Positions 8,153-16,183 of a stretch of 37,149 nt of DNA are shown one piece after another. The position numbers and the translations under genes are program-made. The DNA lies in contig CAKZQO010000104.1 in NCBI GenBank assembly GCA_937140905.1, positions 1 through 37,149 of the forward strand. The letters run 5' to 3'. Position 1 is the stretch's first letter, and each line of letters opens with the position of its first letter. The notes beneath the pieces were generated by a model. It had not been told where the DNA came from and did no database searches. It saw only the letters and a program-made list of their open reading frames with translations. Source of the stretch: an uncultured Spirochaeta sp. GTDB lineage: Bacteria; Spirochaetota; Spirochaetia; DTKZ01.

Positions 8153-8181
8153 TTGCCCTTTTTGAGATTTTATCCCATAAT
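8153..8181 (+). promoter_or_regulatory. Promoter abutting the start of the 473-residue protein (leaderless)
   Basis: TTGCCC (8153-8158), 17 bp, CATAAT (8176-8181, 5 of 6 matches). The -10 ends 8 nt before the ATG at 8190, and no SD lies between them. Confidence 0.6.
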
Positions 8182-8189
8182 GGAACCAC

Positions 8190-9611
8190 ATGGAAGAGGG
8201 AGTGAGTTTCGTTTCCCAACTTCAAAGCGCTCTTGAACAGTACCGGGACTATCTAGATACAACGGAACTGCCCCGATTAAAAGAACAGTACAGAATCCTT
8301 CATACTTCCTTTACCTCCCTCTACAAAGTCCTGTTGAAGAAGGGTCTCATCCACGAAGATCCTTACAAGAAGGACCTCAAGATCTCTGAAATTTCCACTC
8401 CACCGGATGATAATTTCCTCGATTCAGAAAAAACGGAACAGATGAGTATCCGCCTCTCCATGTATGAATCTCAGTTGGACTTTCTTCTGAACTTCTACCA
8501 ATTTCGAACGGATTTCCTCGATCTTGGTCGAATCAAACTCCTTTTAGGTCTTACTCGATACATCGCCTGGGACCAATTCAGTGAGGTATCGGCACGAATC
8601 AACACCAAGGTCCTGGCAGAATTCGTAGGGAAGATAACAAAGGGAGACGATCCCCTTTCCGCAGGGATCCTGAAAGATGCCATCGATCAGATCCAAAAAG
8701 CCTTTCGCAACTGCATTACCACCCTCAAGAAACTCACCGAATTCCACAAAGAGATGTACAAGTTCGAGGTCCGGATCTCCCTATTATCCAATTTGTCCAT
8801 CGACCGAAGCCGAGCTCTGCAAGGGAAGGAAGAGATCCTTCGAACTTTGAAGAAACAATTTCCCCATACATTACCAGGAAAACACTTCTATCCCGAACTC
8901 ATTGTAGAGATCCTGGAAGAAGACTATGGCCCCAACGGACCCGAATTGCGAAAAGCAGTACTAGAAAAATTCAAGATCGAGCAGACCGTGCAGCGTCCCA
9001 AAGCTCAGGAGACCAATTTCAAAGACATCCTTTTAGAGGGGATCCGTGCGTTAGCCGCCGCTTCCCGTCCAATGGAGGAAGCGTCACAGAAACTTTTGGA
9101 CAATAGCCTCATTCTCGAATCCCGCAAACGACCCCTCATGGAACGGATCAAGATCTGGATCCAACGGATGGTGCAAAAAGAGGAAGAAGTTTTGGTGTAC
9201 GAGGTAGAGTTCTTTGATCTCACTACCTCTACCACGAAGAAGGAACCCATTCGGTTTCATTCCTTCCTGGAAGATATTAAGAAACGAGCCCGCATCTATA
9301 GTGGAATCCTCGCTCGTGCGGGGGGTGGGTACAAGCGCTTGGAACAGGCTGGAGAGGAACAGCTCTTTACCTTTCTCCACAAGCATATCGAAGAATTACA
9401 GATCATCCACCGAAGGCTCTCCGGATTGGAAACCTTCTTCCGAAGCGAGATTCCGAGGGAAAACCGCGCTTCCATTCGAGGCATCAAGATCGAACTTACC
9501 GCCATTCAGAACTGTATCGTAAAGGCGAATCAAAAACGTCACGATTACGTAGCCAAGAAAGAGGAAATGGAGCAACTACGAAAATTAGGAGTCGACGTCT
9601 CAAGCCTTTAA
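8190..9611 (+). CDS. Uncharacterised 473-residue alpha-helical cytoplasmic protein
   Basis: I do not recognise this protein. It has no signal peptide or membrane segment and is almost entirely predicted helix, with heptad-like stretches at the N-terminus (FVSQLQSALEQYRDYLDTTELPRLKEQYRILHTSF), around 190-215 and at the C-terminus (KANQKRHDYVAKKEEMEQLRKLG). It is very rich in K, E and R. A short segment near 330-350 (EEEVLVYEVEFFDLTTSTTKKEPIRFHSFLEDI) looks like beta strands. It resembles conserved 'hypothetical' proteins of Treponema in style, but I cannot name a family. The gene has its own leaderless-type promoter, and its stop overlaps the stop of the convergent aro-phe fusion gene by the bases TTAA. 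Confidence 0.8.
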   Translation: MEEGVSFVSQLQSALEQYRDYLDTTELPRLKEQYRILHTSFTSLYKVLLKKGLIHEDPYKKDLKISEISTPPDDNFLDSEKTEQMSIRLSMYESQLDFLLNFYQFRTDFLDLGRIKLLLGLTRYIAWDQFSEVSARINTKVLAEFVGKITKGDDPLSAGILKDAIDQIQKAFRNCITTLKKLTEFHKEMYKFEVRISLLSNLSIDRSRALQGKEEILRTLKKQFPHTLPGKHFYPELIVEILEEDYGPNGPELRKAVLEKFKIEQTVQRPKAQETNFKDILLEGIRALAAASRPMEEASQKLLDNSLILESRKRPLMERIKIWIQRMVQKEEEVLVYEVEFFDLTTSTTKKEPIRFHSFLEDIKKRARIYSGILARAGGGYKRLEQAGEEQLFTFLHKHIEELQIIHRRLSGLETFFRSEIPRENRASIRGIKIELTAIQNCIVKANQKRHDYVAKKEEMEQLRKLGVDVSSL

Positions 9612-11566
9612 GTACTCGCCCGATACATCCCCAAAACTCGGACTTCTTCCTCCGAGAAGGCGCTAATTTCCTCCACCGCTTCTTTGAAAACATCCAAATC
9701 TTCTGGTAGCTCGAGATCCACGTAGAACATGTACTGCCAAGGTTTTCCCGCGATAGGCCGGGACTCCAACTTTTTCATGTTAAGGTTTCGGTCTGCCAGT
9801 ACTTTCATGCATTTGAACAACGAGCCTGGTTTATCGGGCGTTGAAAACACGATAGATGCCTTGTTTGGATGTTCTCCCACTTCCAACTCTGCCCGGGATA
9901 GAATGGCGAAGCGGGTGTAATTTAAAGGATTCGTCTCGATCCCACTCTTAAGAACTTTCATTCCATAGATCCGAGCCGCCCCCTCATGGGCAATGGCAGC
10001 GTACTCTTTCTTCCCCTCTTTTGCCACATAGGCCACGGAACCGGCGGTATCGTAGAAAGGAACTTTCTCTATGTACGGATGTTCATCGAGGAATCGGGCG
10101 CATTGCGCTAATCCTTGCGGATGAGAAAAGACCTTGCGGATTCCCTCCACCGTAGCATCAGGCAAGCCAATCAAGCTGTGCACGATCCGTAATTGCGTTT
10201 CTCCCACGATCTTGATATCCGGGTACCGTAGGAATAGATCGTAATTCTCGTGGATAGAACCTGCCAACGAGTTTTCCAGGGGTACGATCCCATACTCCAC
10301 CTTTCCTTCCAATACCGCATCGAACACCGCCTGGAAGCTCCTTTGTGGATAGGTTTCCACCTCAAAATGGAAGTAACTTAGCGTGGCCATTTCACTGTAG
10401 GCGCCCCGTTCTCCCTGGAAGGCGATCCTGGGAATCTGTCCATGAGGGACCGGTCTATCCACTGCGATGGAGTGAAGTCGCAAGCCAGAACTTAAAATCG
10501 AGGATTTTCCCCCCTCCCTTCCCGACTCCTTTCCCTGTTCCAGGGAGGGAAGTTTCGCTACTTCTTTCCCTACCACAGGCGCTAACACTTCGATATCCCG
10601 CATGAGTTTTTCGAACTGCTCGGGGTACAACGTTTGCGCCCCATCGGAGAGAGCTTTCGAGGGATCCGGGTGTACCTCTATGATGAGACCATCCGCCCCC
10701 GCCGCGATGGCGGCTAGGGCCACAGGGGGAACTTTCTCTCGAATCCCCGTAGCATGACTTGGATCTACCAGGATGGGAAGATGGCTCAGTTTCTTGATCA
10801 CTGGTATCGCAGAAATATCCAGTGTGTTCCTCGTGTAAGTTTCAAAGGTACGGATCCCTCTCTCGCAGAGGATCACATGGTCGGTTCCATGAGCTAGAAG
10901 GTACTCCGCTGCCATGAGCCATTCTTCGATCGTGGCTGACAATCCCCGTTTGAGAACCACAGGCTTACCCGTACGGCCTACTTTTTTCAGGAGTTCGAAG
11001 TTCTGCATGTTTCGGGCCCCGATCTGAAAGAGGTCCACATATTCCTCCATCAAATCCACGTATTCGGTAGCCACCACTTCCGTCACGATGGGCATCCCAA
11101 ACGTTTCTCCCGCCTCCTTCAGGTACTTCAGTCCTTCTTCTCCTAACCCCTGAAAGGAATAGGGGGAAGTCCGGGGTTTGAACGCTCCTCCTCGAAGGGC
11201 TACGGCTCCTGAAGCCCGTACGATTCGAGCCGTTTCCAGGATCTGTTCCCTACTTTCCACCGCGCAAGGCCCCGCAATCACCACGATTCGCTTGCCCCCC
11301 ACTTTTATCGGTCCCACGGGCACGATGGTGTCTTCCTTCTTTAACTCCCGGGAGGCTAATTTATAGGGTTTACTGATGGGAATGACTCGTTGAACCCCTG
11401 GTATAAGCTCTACTTCCCTCGGATCGACTCTCGGGATCCCTACCGCACCAAAGATCGTTTCCTCTTGACCCACGATTTCCCTTACCTGGTATCCTTTGCT
11501 CTCCAGGTAGGCACGAAGATCCCGTTTCTGTTCAGAGGTAATGTGCTTTTCTAGTACGATAACCAT
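9608..11566 (-). CDS. Fused DAHP synthase (type I-beta) and prephenate dehydratase
   Basis: A 652-residue bifunctional enzyme. Residues 1-70 form a ferredoxin-like regulatory domain and about 85-335 a type I-beta DAHP synthase, as in Thermotoga: GPCAVES at 99-105 and metal ligands C101, H271 (VDPSHA), E297 (IEVHP) and D308 (SDGAQ). After a Ser/Gly/Glu-rich linker (about 340-378) comes a complete prephenate dehydratase: [12 protein letters not shown] (381-392), [11 protein letters not shown] (431-441), T551-R-F553, and a C-terminal ACT domain with ESRP at 601-604 for phenylalanine feedback. One chain thus catalyses the first shikimate step and a late phenylalanine step. The common partner of this DAHP synthase type is chorismate mutase, so the dehydratase partner is unusual. 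TTGACA lies upstream and the start is probably leaderless. Confidence 0.94.
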   Translation of the reverse strand: MVIVLEKHITSEQKRDLRAYLESKGYQVREIVGQEETIFGAVGIPRVDPREVELIPGVQRVIPISKPYKLASRELKKEDTIVPVGPIKVGGKRIVVIAGPCAVESREQILETARIVRASGAVALRGGAFKPRTSPYSFQGLGEEGLKYLKEAGETFGMPIVTEVVATEYVDLMEEYVDLFQIGARNMQNFELLKKVGRTGKPVVLKRGLSATIEEWLMAAEYLLAHGTDHVILCERGIRTFETYTRNTLDISAIPVIKKLSHLPILVDPSHATGIREKVPPVALAAIAAGADGLIIEVHPDPSKALSDGAQTLYPEQFEKLMRDIEVLAPVVGKEVAKLPSLEQGKESGREGGKSSILSSGLRLHSIAVDRPVPHGQIPRIAFQGERGAYSEMATLSYFHFEVETYPQRSFQAVFDAVLEGKVEYGIVPLENSLAGSIHENYDLFLRYPDIKIVGETQLRIVHSLIGLPDATVEGIRKVFSHPQGLAQCARFLDEHPYIEKVPFYDTAGSVAYVAKEGKKEYAAIAHEGAARIYGMKVLKSGIETNPLNYTRFAILSRAELEVGEHPNKASIVFSTPDKPGSLFKCMKVLADRNLNMKKLESRPIAGKPWQYMFYVDLELPEDLDVFKEAVEEISAFSEEEVRVLGMYRAST

Positions 11567-11572
11567 GGGTAC

Positions 11573-11601
11573 ACCTTAGACACGGGCAAGTTCCCTGTCA
11601 A
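11573..11601 (-). promoter_or_regulatory. Promoter of the DAHP synthase-prephenate dehydratase gene
   Basis: On the minus strand a perfect TTGACA (11596-11601), 17 bp, then TAAGGT (11573-11578, weak). The -10 position ends 6 nt before the ATG at 11566, with no SD. The strong -35 carries this call. Confidence 0.5.
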
Positions 11602-11671
11602 GAATGCCGGTTCGGTAGTTTAACATCGGTGGGGATAATTCTATTCCACTTAGGGATTATTGTATCGGGCC

Positions 11672-12349
11672 CTACCGTGCTGGAGTCCGTTCCCCTAGGG
11701 AGGCTACTTTACTTTCCCTGTATACGGATCGGAAGAACTCGCGGAAGGAACTCTCCAATTTTTTTCGGTACTCTACATACTTACTGATATGTTCCAGGGT
11801 AGAGATGGGAGCACCTCGGGCCATTACCTGTGTGTTGCCGGCATTGTACATCGCTAAAGCGATAATGTCGTTTCCTCCGATCTCCAAACACTGCCGTAAG
11901 TGTTCTAACCCGTACTTCGTGTTGAGTTCGACATTGAAAAAATCACTCTCCTTCAGGTGAGGAAAGGAACGGGAGTTAAGCTGAAAAAGCCCCCGATCGA
12001 TGGAACCGGAATTGCGGTTCACTGCCCGGGGATTGTAGTTGCTTTCCACATACGCTACAGAAAAAGTCAGAAATAGAGAGAGATCCATCTCATCCGAGTA
12101 CCGCAGAATTGCCTTGGCGACCCGCTCTGATCCAGCCGCCCGGATGAAAAACTTTTCCACTAAATTACGGGTCCCTTCGTTTCTATAGAGGGATAGGCTA
12201 GGATCGGGCAACTCGATCAGTTCGAGAACTCGGTTCCGCTCGAGGGATATCAGATGGGGACGTTCCTGCTCGTTCGTATATGGTACCTGGGTGCATCCAA
12301 AGAGTACCCCCAACGTCAATGCCAGTACATGAGTTTTCATGGTCTTCAT
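11672..12349 (-). CDS. Lipoprotein lytic transglycosylase (SLT domain)
   Basis: A 225-residue lipoprotein with lipobox L-F-G-C (C19 from the start used here) and a C-terminal SLT/goose-lysozyme-like domain that would cleave peptidoglycan glycan strands without hydrolysis. The catalytic glutamate is E102 in VAYVESNYNPRAVN; GLFQLN (120-125) and AMYNAGN follow in the right order. A longer frame from 12376 exists, but the ATG at 12349 is preferred: it overlaps the upstream stop as ATGA, has AAGGAAG 5-6 nt upstream, and puts the basic signal-peptide start (MKTMKTH) at the N-terminus. It is co-transcribed with the small upstream gene. Confidence 0.92.
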   Translation of the reverse strand: MKTMKTHVLALTLGVLFGCTQVPYTNEQERPHLISLERNRVLELIELPDPSLSLYRNEGTRNLVEKFFIRAAGSERVAKAILRYSDEMDLSLFLTFSVAYVESNYNPRAVNRNSGSIDRGLFQLNSRSFPHLKESDFFNVELNTKYGLEHLRQCLEIGGNDIIALAMYNAGNTQVMARGAPISTLEHISKYVEYRKKLESSFREFFRSVYRESKVASLGERTPAR

Positions 12350-12597
12350 GTTTCTTCCTTCAACTCCCGTTTCCACTCCAGCAGCACTTGTTGGTGTGCT
12401 GCTATGGTAGCCGAACTGACTATATCACCTACCACACCCCGGCCTCCCTGGTCGTTTCCATCGTTCACATAGAGAGTAGCCAACAAGCGCTCGAGGTCTT
12501 TGATCGTAAAATGGGGATCCCGCATGATCCGATACCGGGTAGTGGCATATACTGTATCGAACACTTCCTTATATTTTCTTTCTTCCCATTCTGTCAT
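12346..12597 (-). CDS. Small conserved-looking protein of unknown function
   Basis: An 83-residue soluble protein (MTEWEERKYKEVFDTVY...) with a helix-rich, acidic and basic composition, ending in a likely amphipathic helix (SATIAAHQQVLLEWKREL). I judge it real for three reasons: it has a promoter with 17-bp spacing ending 9 nt upstream, its stop is joined to the next gene as ATGA, and its codon use matches the neighbours. I do not recognise a family. Coupling to a lytic transglycosylase hints at, but does not show, a link to the envelope. Confidence 0.7.
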   Translation of the reverse strand: MTEWEERKYKEVFDTVYATTRYRIMRDPHFTIKDLERLLATLYVNDGNDQGGRGVVGDIVSSATIAAHQQVLLEWKRELKEET

Positions 12598-12606
12598 CGA
12601 AGCGGG

Positions 12607-12635
12607 AATATAACAAAATACTAGAGGAAAGTTAA
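12607..12635 (-). promoter_or_regulatory. Promoter of the small gene/transglycosylase pair
   Basis: On the minus strand TTAACT (12630-12635), 17 bp, TATATT (12607-12612, 5 of 6 matches), ending 9 nt before the ATG at 12597. It lies back to back with the promoter region of the divergent HPt gene. Confidence 0.55.
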
Positions 12636-12643
12636 GTACTAAT

Positions 12644-12665
12644 GATTATACTATATAGTATGATC
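12644..12665. promoter_or_regulatory. Near-perfect 22-bp palindrome over the -10 and start codon of the HPt gene
   Basis: The core ATACTATATAGTAT (12648-12661) is a perfect 14-bp palindrome. It extends to 12644-12665 with one mismatched pair of positions. It contains a -10-like TATACT (12647-12652) ending 7 nt before the ATG at 12660 and includes that start codon. No good -35 is seen, so this may be an activator-dependent or repressed promoter. Confidence 0.5.
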
Positions 12666-13487
12666 ATCATCCAACTCCCTGAGCTGATAGGGAAGATCCA
12701 GAACGATCTTTCGGCTGTGGGGATTCAACCAACCATCCAGCATACATACACAGATCCTGCCAAAGGATGCACGATTCACGATCCGGATCGAATTGCCCAA
12801 GTACTCACAGTATTTTTTATCCAGTTGGAATCCGCTCTACAGGGAAGATCCTGCGCCCTACAATGGGACTATCAGGGAGGAACTCTCTCTGCGACCCTAC
12901 AGGGGATATTCCCGTCGGAGAGAGAAACCGTCCTTTCCAGAACTCGTGTTTCCCTTCAATGTATCGGAGGGACTCTAACACTTGAACAAGAGGGATGCCA
13001 ACTGACCTTACCTCTTCCTACGATTCCTCCGCCATCCAGATATCCGCCCAAGGATCCACTCGAGGCATTCCTCGAGACTTCATCTATCGAACCGCTGAAG
13101 AATCTCACCGGGAACACGTCAGAGGGTAAACATCCCATCTTTGATCCTACCATACTCCAACAAGCGTGCCCCGATGAAGAGTTTTCCCAACAATTGCTCG
13201 AAGACTTCCTATCGCACTGCAAAACCCTTTTGCTGGAATTGGAACATCTCATCAACCATGGAGAAGACCTTGTAAAAATCCATCGGATCGCCCACAGTAT
13301 AAAAGGAGGCGGACTGAATGTCGGGGCTTTTCGGCTCGCAGAAGTTGCCAGATGGATGGAACAGCAAGCCAAAGCAGGCAAAACAGAGGGATTGCAGAAA
13401 GCCCTCCACTTGCTAAAGGACGAAGAACTTCTCTTAGAATGTGCGTATAGGGAATACTATGGACAAGAAGCAAATCCTCCTGGCTGA
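12660..13487 (+). CDS. HPt phosphotransfer protein with degenerate histidine-kinase ATPase-like N-terminus
   Basis: A 275-residue cytoplasmic protein. Its C-terminal third is an HPt domain with the phosphorylatable histidine H212 in AHSIKGGGLNVGA. The first 120 residues resemble a worn HATPase_c domain: 'DPDRIAQVLTVFFIQLESAL' in place of the N box and 'CIGGTLTLEQEGCQLTLPLP' in place of the last strands, but without the G1/G2 glycine motifs, so ATP binding is doubtful. A Pro-rich linker (121-135) joins the halves. A start at 12642 is possible, but the ATG at 12660 sits 7 nt after TATACT. It overlaps the following receiver gene, which is the obvious phosphotransfer partner. The sensor kinase is not in the window. 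Confidence 0.8.
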   Translation: MIIIQLPELIGKIQNDLSAVGIQPTIQHTYTDPAKGCTIHDPDRIAQVLTVFFIQLESALQGRSCALQWDYQGGTLSATLQGIFPSERETVLSRTRVSLQCIGGTLTLEQEGCQLTLPLPTIPPPSRYPPKDPLEAFLETSSIEPLKNLTGNTSEGKHPIFDPTILQQACPDEEFSQQLLEDFLSHCKTLLLELEHLINHGEDLVKIHRIAHSIKGGGLNVGAFRLAEVARWMEQQAKAGKTEGLQKALHLLKDEELLLECAYREYYGQEANPPG

Positions 13488-13815
13488 GGATGAGTTTACA
13501 GCCCGTAAACTACTGGAGTTCCAGCTGAAACGATTGAACATTGTCTTTGATTCAGTAGAAACGGGATCCGATGCGCTGGAATACTTTCGGCGAGGTTCCT
13601 ACAAGCTAGTACTGCTGGACGAATACATGCCGGGTTTGAATGGAAGCGAAGTAGCCCGGGAAATACGGAAGATGGATCCTACCATTCCCTTACTGGCCAT
13701 GACCAGTGACCCGGAAGCCATTCCTCGATTGAAGGAAGCAGGATTCCGAGAAGTGTTCGTCAAACCCTTGCATGGAAAGGTCCATCTCGATATCATCCTC
13801 GGGTACCTATCATGA
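13459..13815 (+). CDS. Stand-alone response-regulator receiver domain
   Basis: A 118-residue CheY-like protein without output domain. The acidic pair is E10/D11 (LLAEDE), the phosphoacceptor D54 (LVLLDEYMPG), the switch threonine T82 (AMTSD) and the lysine K102 (VFVKPL). The start at 13459 has AGGGA 6-7 nt upstream and overlaps the end of the HPt gene by 29 bp; an in-frame ATG at 13441 lacks an SD. The stop is joined to the next gene as ATGA. It most likely exchanges phosphate with H212 of the neighbour. The target is unknown. Confidence 0.93.
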   Translation: MDKKQILLAEDEFTARKLLEFQLKRLNIVFDSVETGSDALEYFRRGSYKLVLLDEYMPGLNGSEVAREIRKMDPTIPLLAMTSDPEAIPRLKEAGFREVFVKPLHGKVHLDIILGYLS

Positions 13816-15416
13816 GGCGATTTCTACTCCTGTTTTTCACATGGGCACTCTCCTTACCCATGGCCCACTCCCTCACTCCTCCGGAAGAATTGGTGGTTGC
13901 TTTCCTGCCTGGGCAGATCAACCTGAACCCCTTAAATGCTTTCTCCGCCACGGAAGCCCAAGTGTATACCGCCCTCTATGAAGGCCTTGTTTCGTACGAT
14001 CCCGCTACCCTGGATCCTGTTCCTGGAGCAGCAAGTAGCTGGGAAGTGTCCTCCGATGGCAAGACATACACTTTTCGGATTCGAGAAGAGGCCAAGTTCT
14101 CCAATGGGGATCCCGTAACTGCGATGGATTTTCGCAATTCCTGGCTCAAATTCCTCCACCCCGACACGAAGGCGGAATACTCCTTTCTGTACGATATCAT
14201 AGCGGGCGCCAAGGACTATAGAACAGGCAAGAATTCCGACCCGAACTCTGTGCAGATTCGAGTTCTATCGGAAAAGCGCTTGCAGGTTTTATTGGATCAT
14301 CCTTCCACCCATTTCCTGAAAATCCTATGCCACCATAGTTTCGTGCCCATCCATCCCTCCCTTTTGGAACAGAAGGACTGGAATCGTCTTTCCCAAATAC
14401 CGGGCAATGGCCCGTACCAGATACTGGAGCAAAAACCCGATACCTGGATCCTAAAAAAGAATCCACATTACTGGGACGCTGCAAATGTACCCATCGAAAC
14501 GATCCGGTTCCTTTTTGTTCAGGATCCCCTTTCTGTCACCCGCAGGTTCAACGATTACGAGATCCACTGGGTCGCGGGGGGAATGTCCCTCGATCAGGTG
14601 CTGTACAAGGATACCATCATCGTGAACCCCATGTTTGCCACTTACTACTTTTTCTTCTCCACCCACGAAGCTCCCTGGAAAGATCCCCGCGTGCGACGAG
14701 CCCTGGCTTTGCTGATCCCCTGGGAAAAGGTACGGACAAAGGATCTTCAGTTCATACCCGCAAAAACCCTTGTCCCTCCCTTGCCAAGGTATCCGAAACC
14801 CGAAACTCTTGAGATCGCTAACAGAGAGGAAGCCTTTGCTCTCTTGAAAGAAGCAGGGTTTCCCGAAGGAAAAGGTCTTCCTCAAGTGGTTTTCAAGATT
14901 CCCGAAGGTGAAGAAAACCGAACCGTCGCTGCCCTGTTTGCAGCGGCGTGGAAAGAAGCCCTCAATCTCGATTCCCAGATCCAAACGTATCCCTACCCGG
15001 AATACCTCAACATCCTAAAAGAAGGGGGCTTTACCTTAGGCACGGTGAGCTGGATCGGAGACTTTGCCGATCCCCTTACCTTCCTCCAGATGTGGACCAC
15101 TCACAGCAATCTGAACGATGCGGGATACGCCAATGAGGAATTCGATGCGCTGATAGAAAAGAGTTTTCAACAGACCGGGCAAGAGCGGTATAAAACTTTG
15201 AGTGAAGCGGAATCGATCCTACTGAAAGGGGCAGTGGTACTCCCCATTGGTCATTCACCAGCCATCAACCTGATCGATCTCCAATTCATCGCAGGCTGGT
15301 ATCCCAATCCATTGGATATTCACCCGTTCAAGTACCTCAAGTTTACTCCTTTTAAGCCCCTTCCGGGGGTGATCCAGGGGAAGGAGGCCCTTCCCTTTCT
15401 GGCATGGGGTTTTTGA
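13812..15416 (+). CDS. ABC transporter solute-binding protein, family 5 (oligopeptide type)
   Basis: A 534-residue periplasmic binding protein of the OppA/DppA/NikA family. A Sec signal peptide is seen (MRRFLLLFFTWALSLPMAHS, cleavage probably after AHS), with no lipobox cysteine. The family pattern follows: 'LNPLNAFSATEAQVYTALYEGLVSYDPATLDPVPGAASSWEVSSDGKTYTFRIREEAKFSNGDPVTAMDF' and later 'APWKDPRVRRALALLIPWEKV'. No permease or ATPase genes are adjacent; instead it is translationally coupled to a receiver and an HPt gene. It may have a sensory role as a ligand-binding partner of a signalling pathway, which is inference. Its last 65 bp overlap the convergent VTT-family gene. Confidence 0.92.
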   Translation: MRRFLLLFFTWALSLPMAHSLTPPEELVVAFLPGQINLNPLNAFSATEAQVYTALYEGLVSYDPATLDPVPGAASSWEVSSDGKTYTFRIREEAKFSNGDPVTAMDFRNSWLKFLHPDTKAEYSFLYDIIAGAKDYRTGKNSDPNSVQIRVLSEKRLQVLLDHPSTHFLKILCHHSFVPIHPSLLEQKDWNRLSQIPGNGPYQILEQKPDTWILKKNPHYWDAANVPIETIRFLFVQDPLSVTRRFNDYEIHWVAGGMSLDQVLYKDTIIVNPMFATYYFFFSTHEAPWKDPRVRRALALLIPWEKVRTKDLQFIPAKTLVPPLPRYPKPETLEIANREEAFALLKEAGFPEGKGLPQVVFKIPEGEENRTVAALFAAAWKEALNLDSQIQTYPYPEYLNILKEGGFTLGTVSWIGDFADPLTFLQMWTTHSNLNDAGYANEEFDALIEKSFQQTGQERYKTLSEAESILLKGAVVLPIGHSPAINLIDLQFIAGWYPNPLDIHPFKYLKFTPFKPLPGVIQGKEALPFLAWGF

Positions 15417-16095
15417 GCTTCGTATGCCGGGAAAGAAACTTCTTTCTTGCCCAAATCCCCAACACAAACAGAATGCCCCCTATAACCAGGGCGATGCTCG
15501 CCTCCTTCCACGCGTAGAGAGCAGCCGCATCGCCCAAATAGCTACTGATCACTAACCCTGGTAAACGCCCCAAGGTAGAAACAAGAAGAAAATAGAAAAA
15601 TCCGTACCGCGTGAGCCCCACCAGGTAACAGAGAAGATCCTTGGGAAATCCAGGTAGGATAAAGAGAAATAGAAGCACCCCTTTGGCTTGAGCGGATTCC
15701 ATCAGGTCAATGAACTTTTCCACCCGCTCCTTACCAAAAATTTTTAGAACTACAGGTTTACCTAGTACTCGAGCAACGAAAAAATCGAACATCGACCCGA
15801 GGGTAATTCCAACTAGGGAATAGAACAATCCAAACCAAAACCCGAAAAGGTATCCTCCCGTTAGTTGAGTAATCTCTCCTGGAATAATGAACACAATTAC
15901 CTGGAGGATCTGTAAGCCTATGAACAGTAAAGGCCCGTAGATACCCCATCCCTTAATGTAGGTACGGAGGGCATAGGGGGATGAGTATAAAAGGCTCAGT
16001 TCCGATCGATACCGGAAGACAAGGTAGAGAGAAAGGAAAAGGCCTAGTGAACTGAGAATAAACAGAAGGATTCTTTTAAGAGTGTTTCTATCCAC
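15352..16095 (-). CDS. VTT/DedA-like (TVP38/TMEM64 family) membrane protein
   Basis: A 247-residue integral membrane protein with about six hydrophobic segments. The VTT-domain motifs are clear: 'VFIIPGEITQLTGGYLFGFWFGLFYSLVGITLGSMFDFFVARVLGK' and 'FLFILPGFPKDLLCYLVGLTRYGFFYFLLVSTLGRLPGLVISSYLG'. Relatives take part in lipid-carrier or phospholipid translocation. The start is GTG at 16095 with no strong SD; no ATG fits nearby. The last 22 codons overlap the end of the solute-binding protein gene on the opposite strand, and this tail is Pro/Gly/Glu-rich and probably unstructured, so the overlap is tolerable. A perfect 12-bp palindrome lies 18 bp upstream. Confidence 0.88.
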   Translation of the reverse strand: MDRNTLKRILLFILSSLGLFLSLYLVFRYRSELSLLYSSPYALRTYIKGWGIYGPLLFIGLQILQVIVFIIPGEITQLTGGYLFGFWFGLFYSLVGITLGSMFDFFVARVLGKPVVLKIFGKERVEKFIDLMESAQAKGVLLFLFILPGFPKDLLCYLVGLTRYGFFYFLLVSTLGRLPGLVISSYLGDAAALYAWKEASIALVIGGILFVLGIWARKKFLSRHTKLKNPMPEREGPPSPGSPPEGA

Positions 16096-16112
16096 CTGCC
16101 ACCGCCACTGTC

Positions 16113-16124
16113 CTCTAATTAGAG
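16113..16124. promoter_or_regulatory. Palindrome in the carD / VTT-protein divergent region
   Basis: CTCTAATTAGAG is a perfect 12-bp palindrome between the two divergent genes, 34 bp before the -10 region of the VTT-protein side and 23 bp before the carD -35. It may be an operator or the -10 region (TAATTA) of the minus-strand gene. The evidence is symmetry only. Confidence 0.3.
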
Positions 16125-16146
16125 ATTCTTTAGAGATTTAACCCCT

Positions 16147-16175
16147 TTGACTCGAGGAATATTTTTTTGTATACT
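16147..16175 (+). promoter_or_regulatory. carD promoter with tandem -10 elements (leaderless)
   Basis: TTGACT (16147-16152), 17 bp, TATACT (16170-16175), ending 8 nt before the ATG at 16184. The octamer TTGTATAC is directly repeated (16167-16174, 16175-16182), which creates a second TATACT at 16178-16183 touching the start codon. Confidence 0.7.
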
Positions 16176-16183
16176 TGTATACT

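Noticed and set aside
12349-12376. Longer transglycosylase N-terminus from 12376
   Set aside because: It would place acidic and polar residues before the signal peptide; the ATG at 12349 has an SD and an ATGA overlap.
15358-15416. Bidirectional terminator at the solute-binding/VTT convergent ends
   Set aside because: GGGAAGG and CCTTCCC can pair with a short loop, but the T-run is interrupted and the element is within both coding regions; not strong enough to call.
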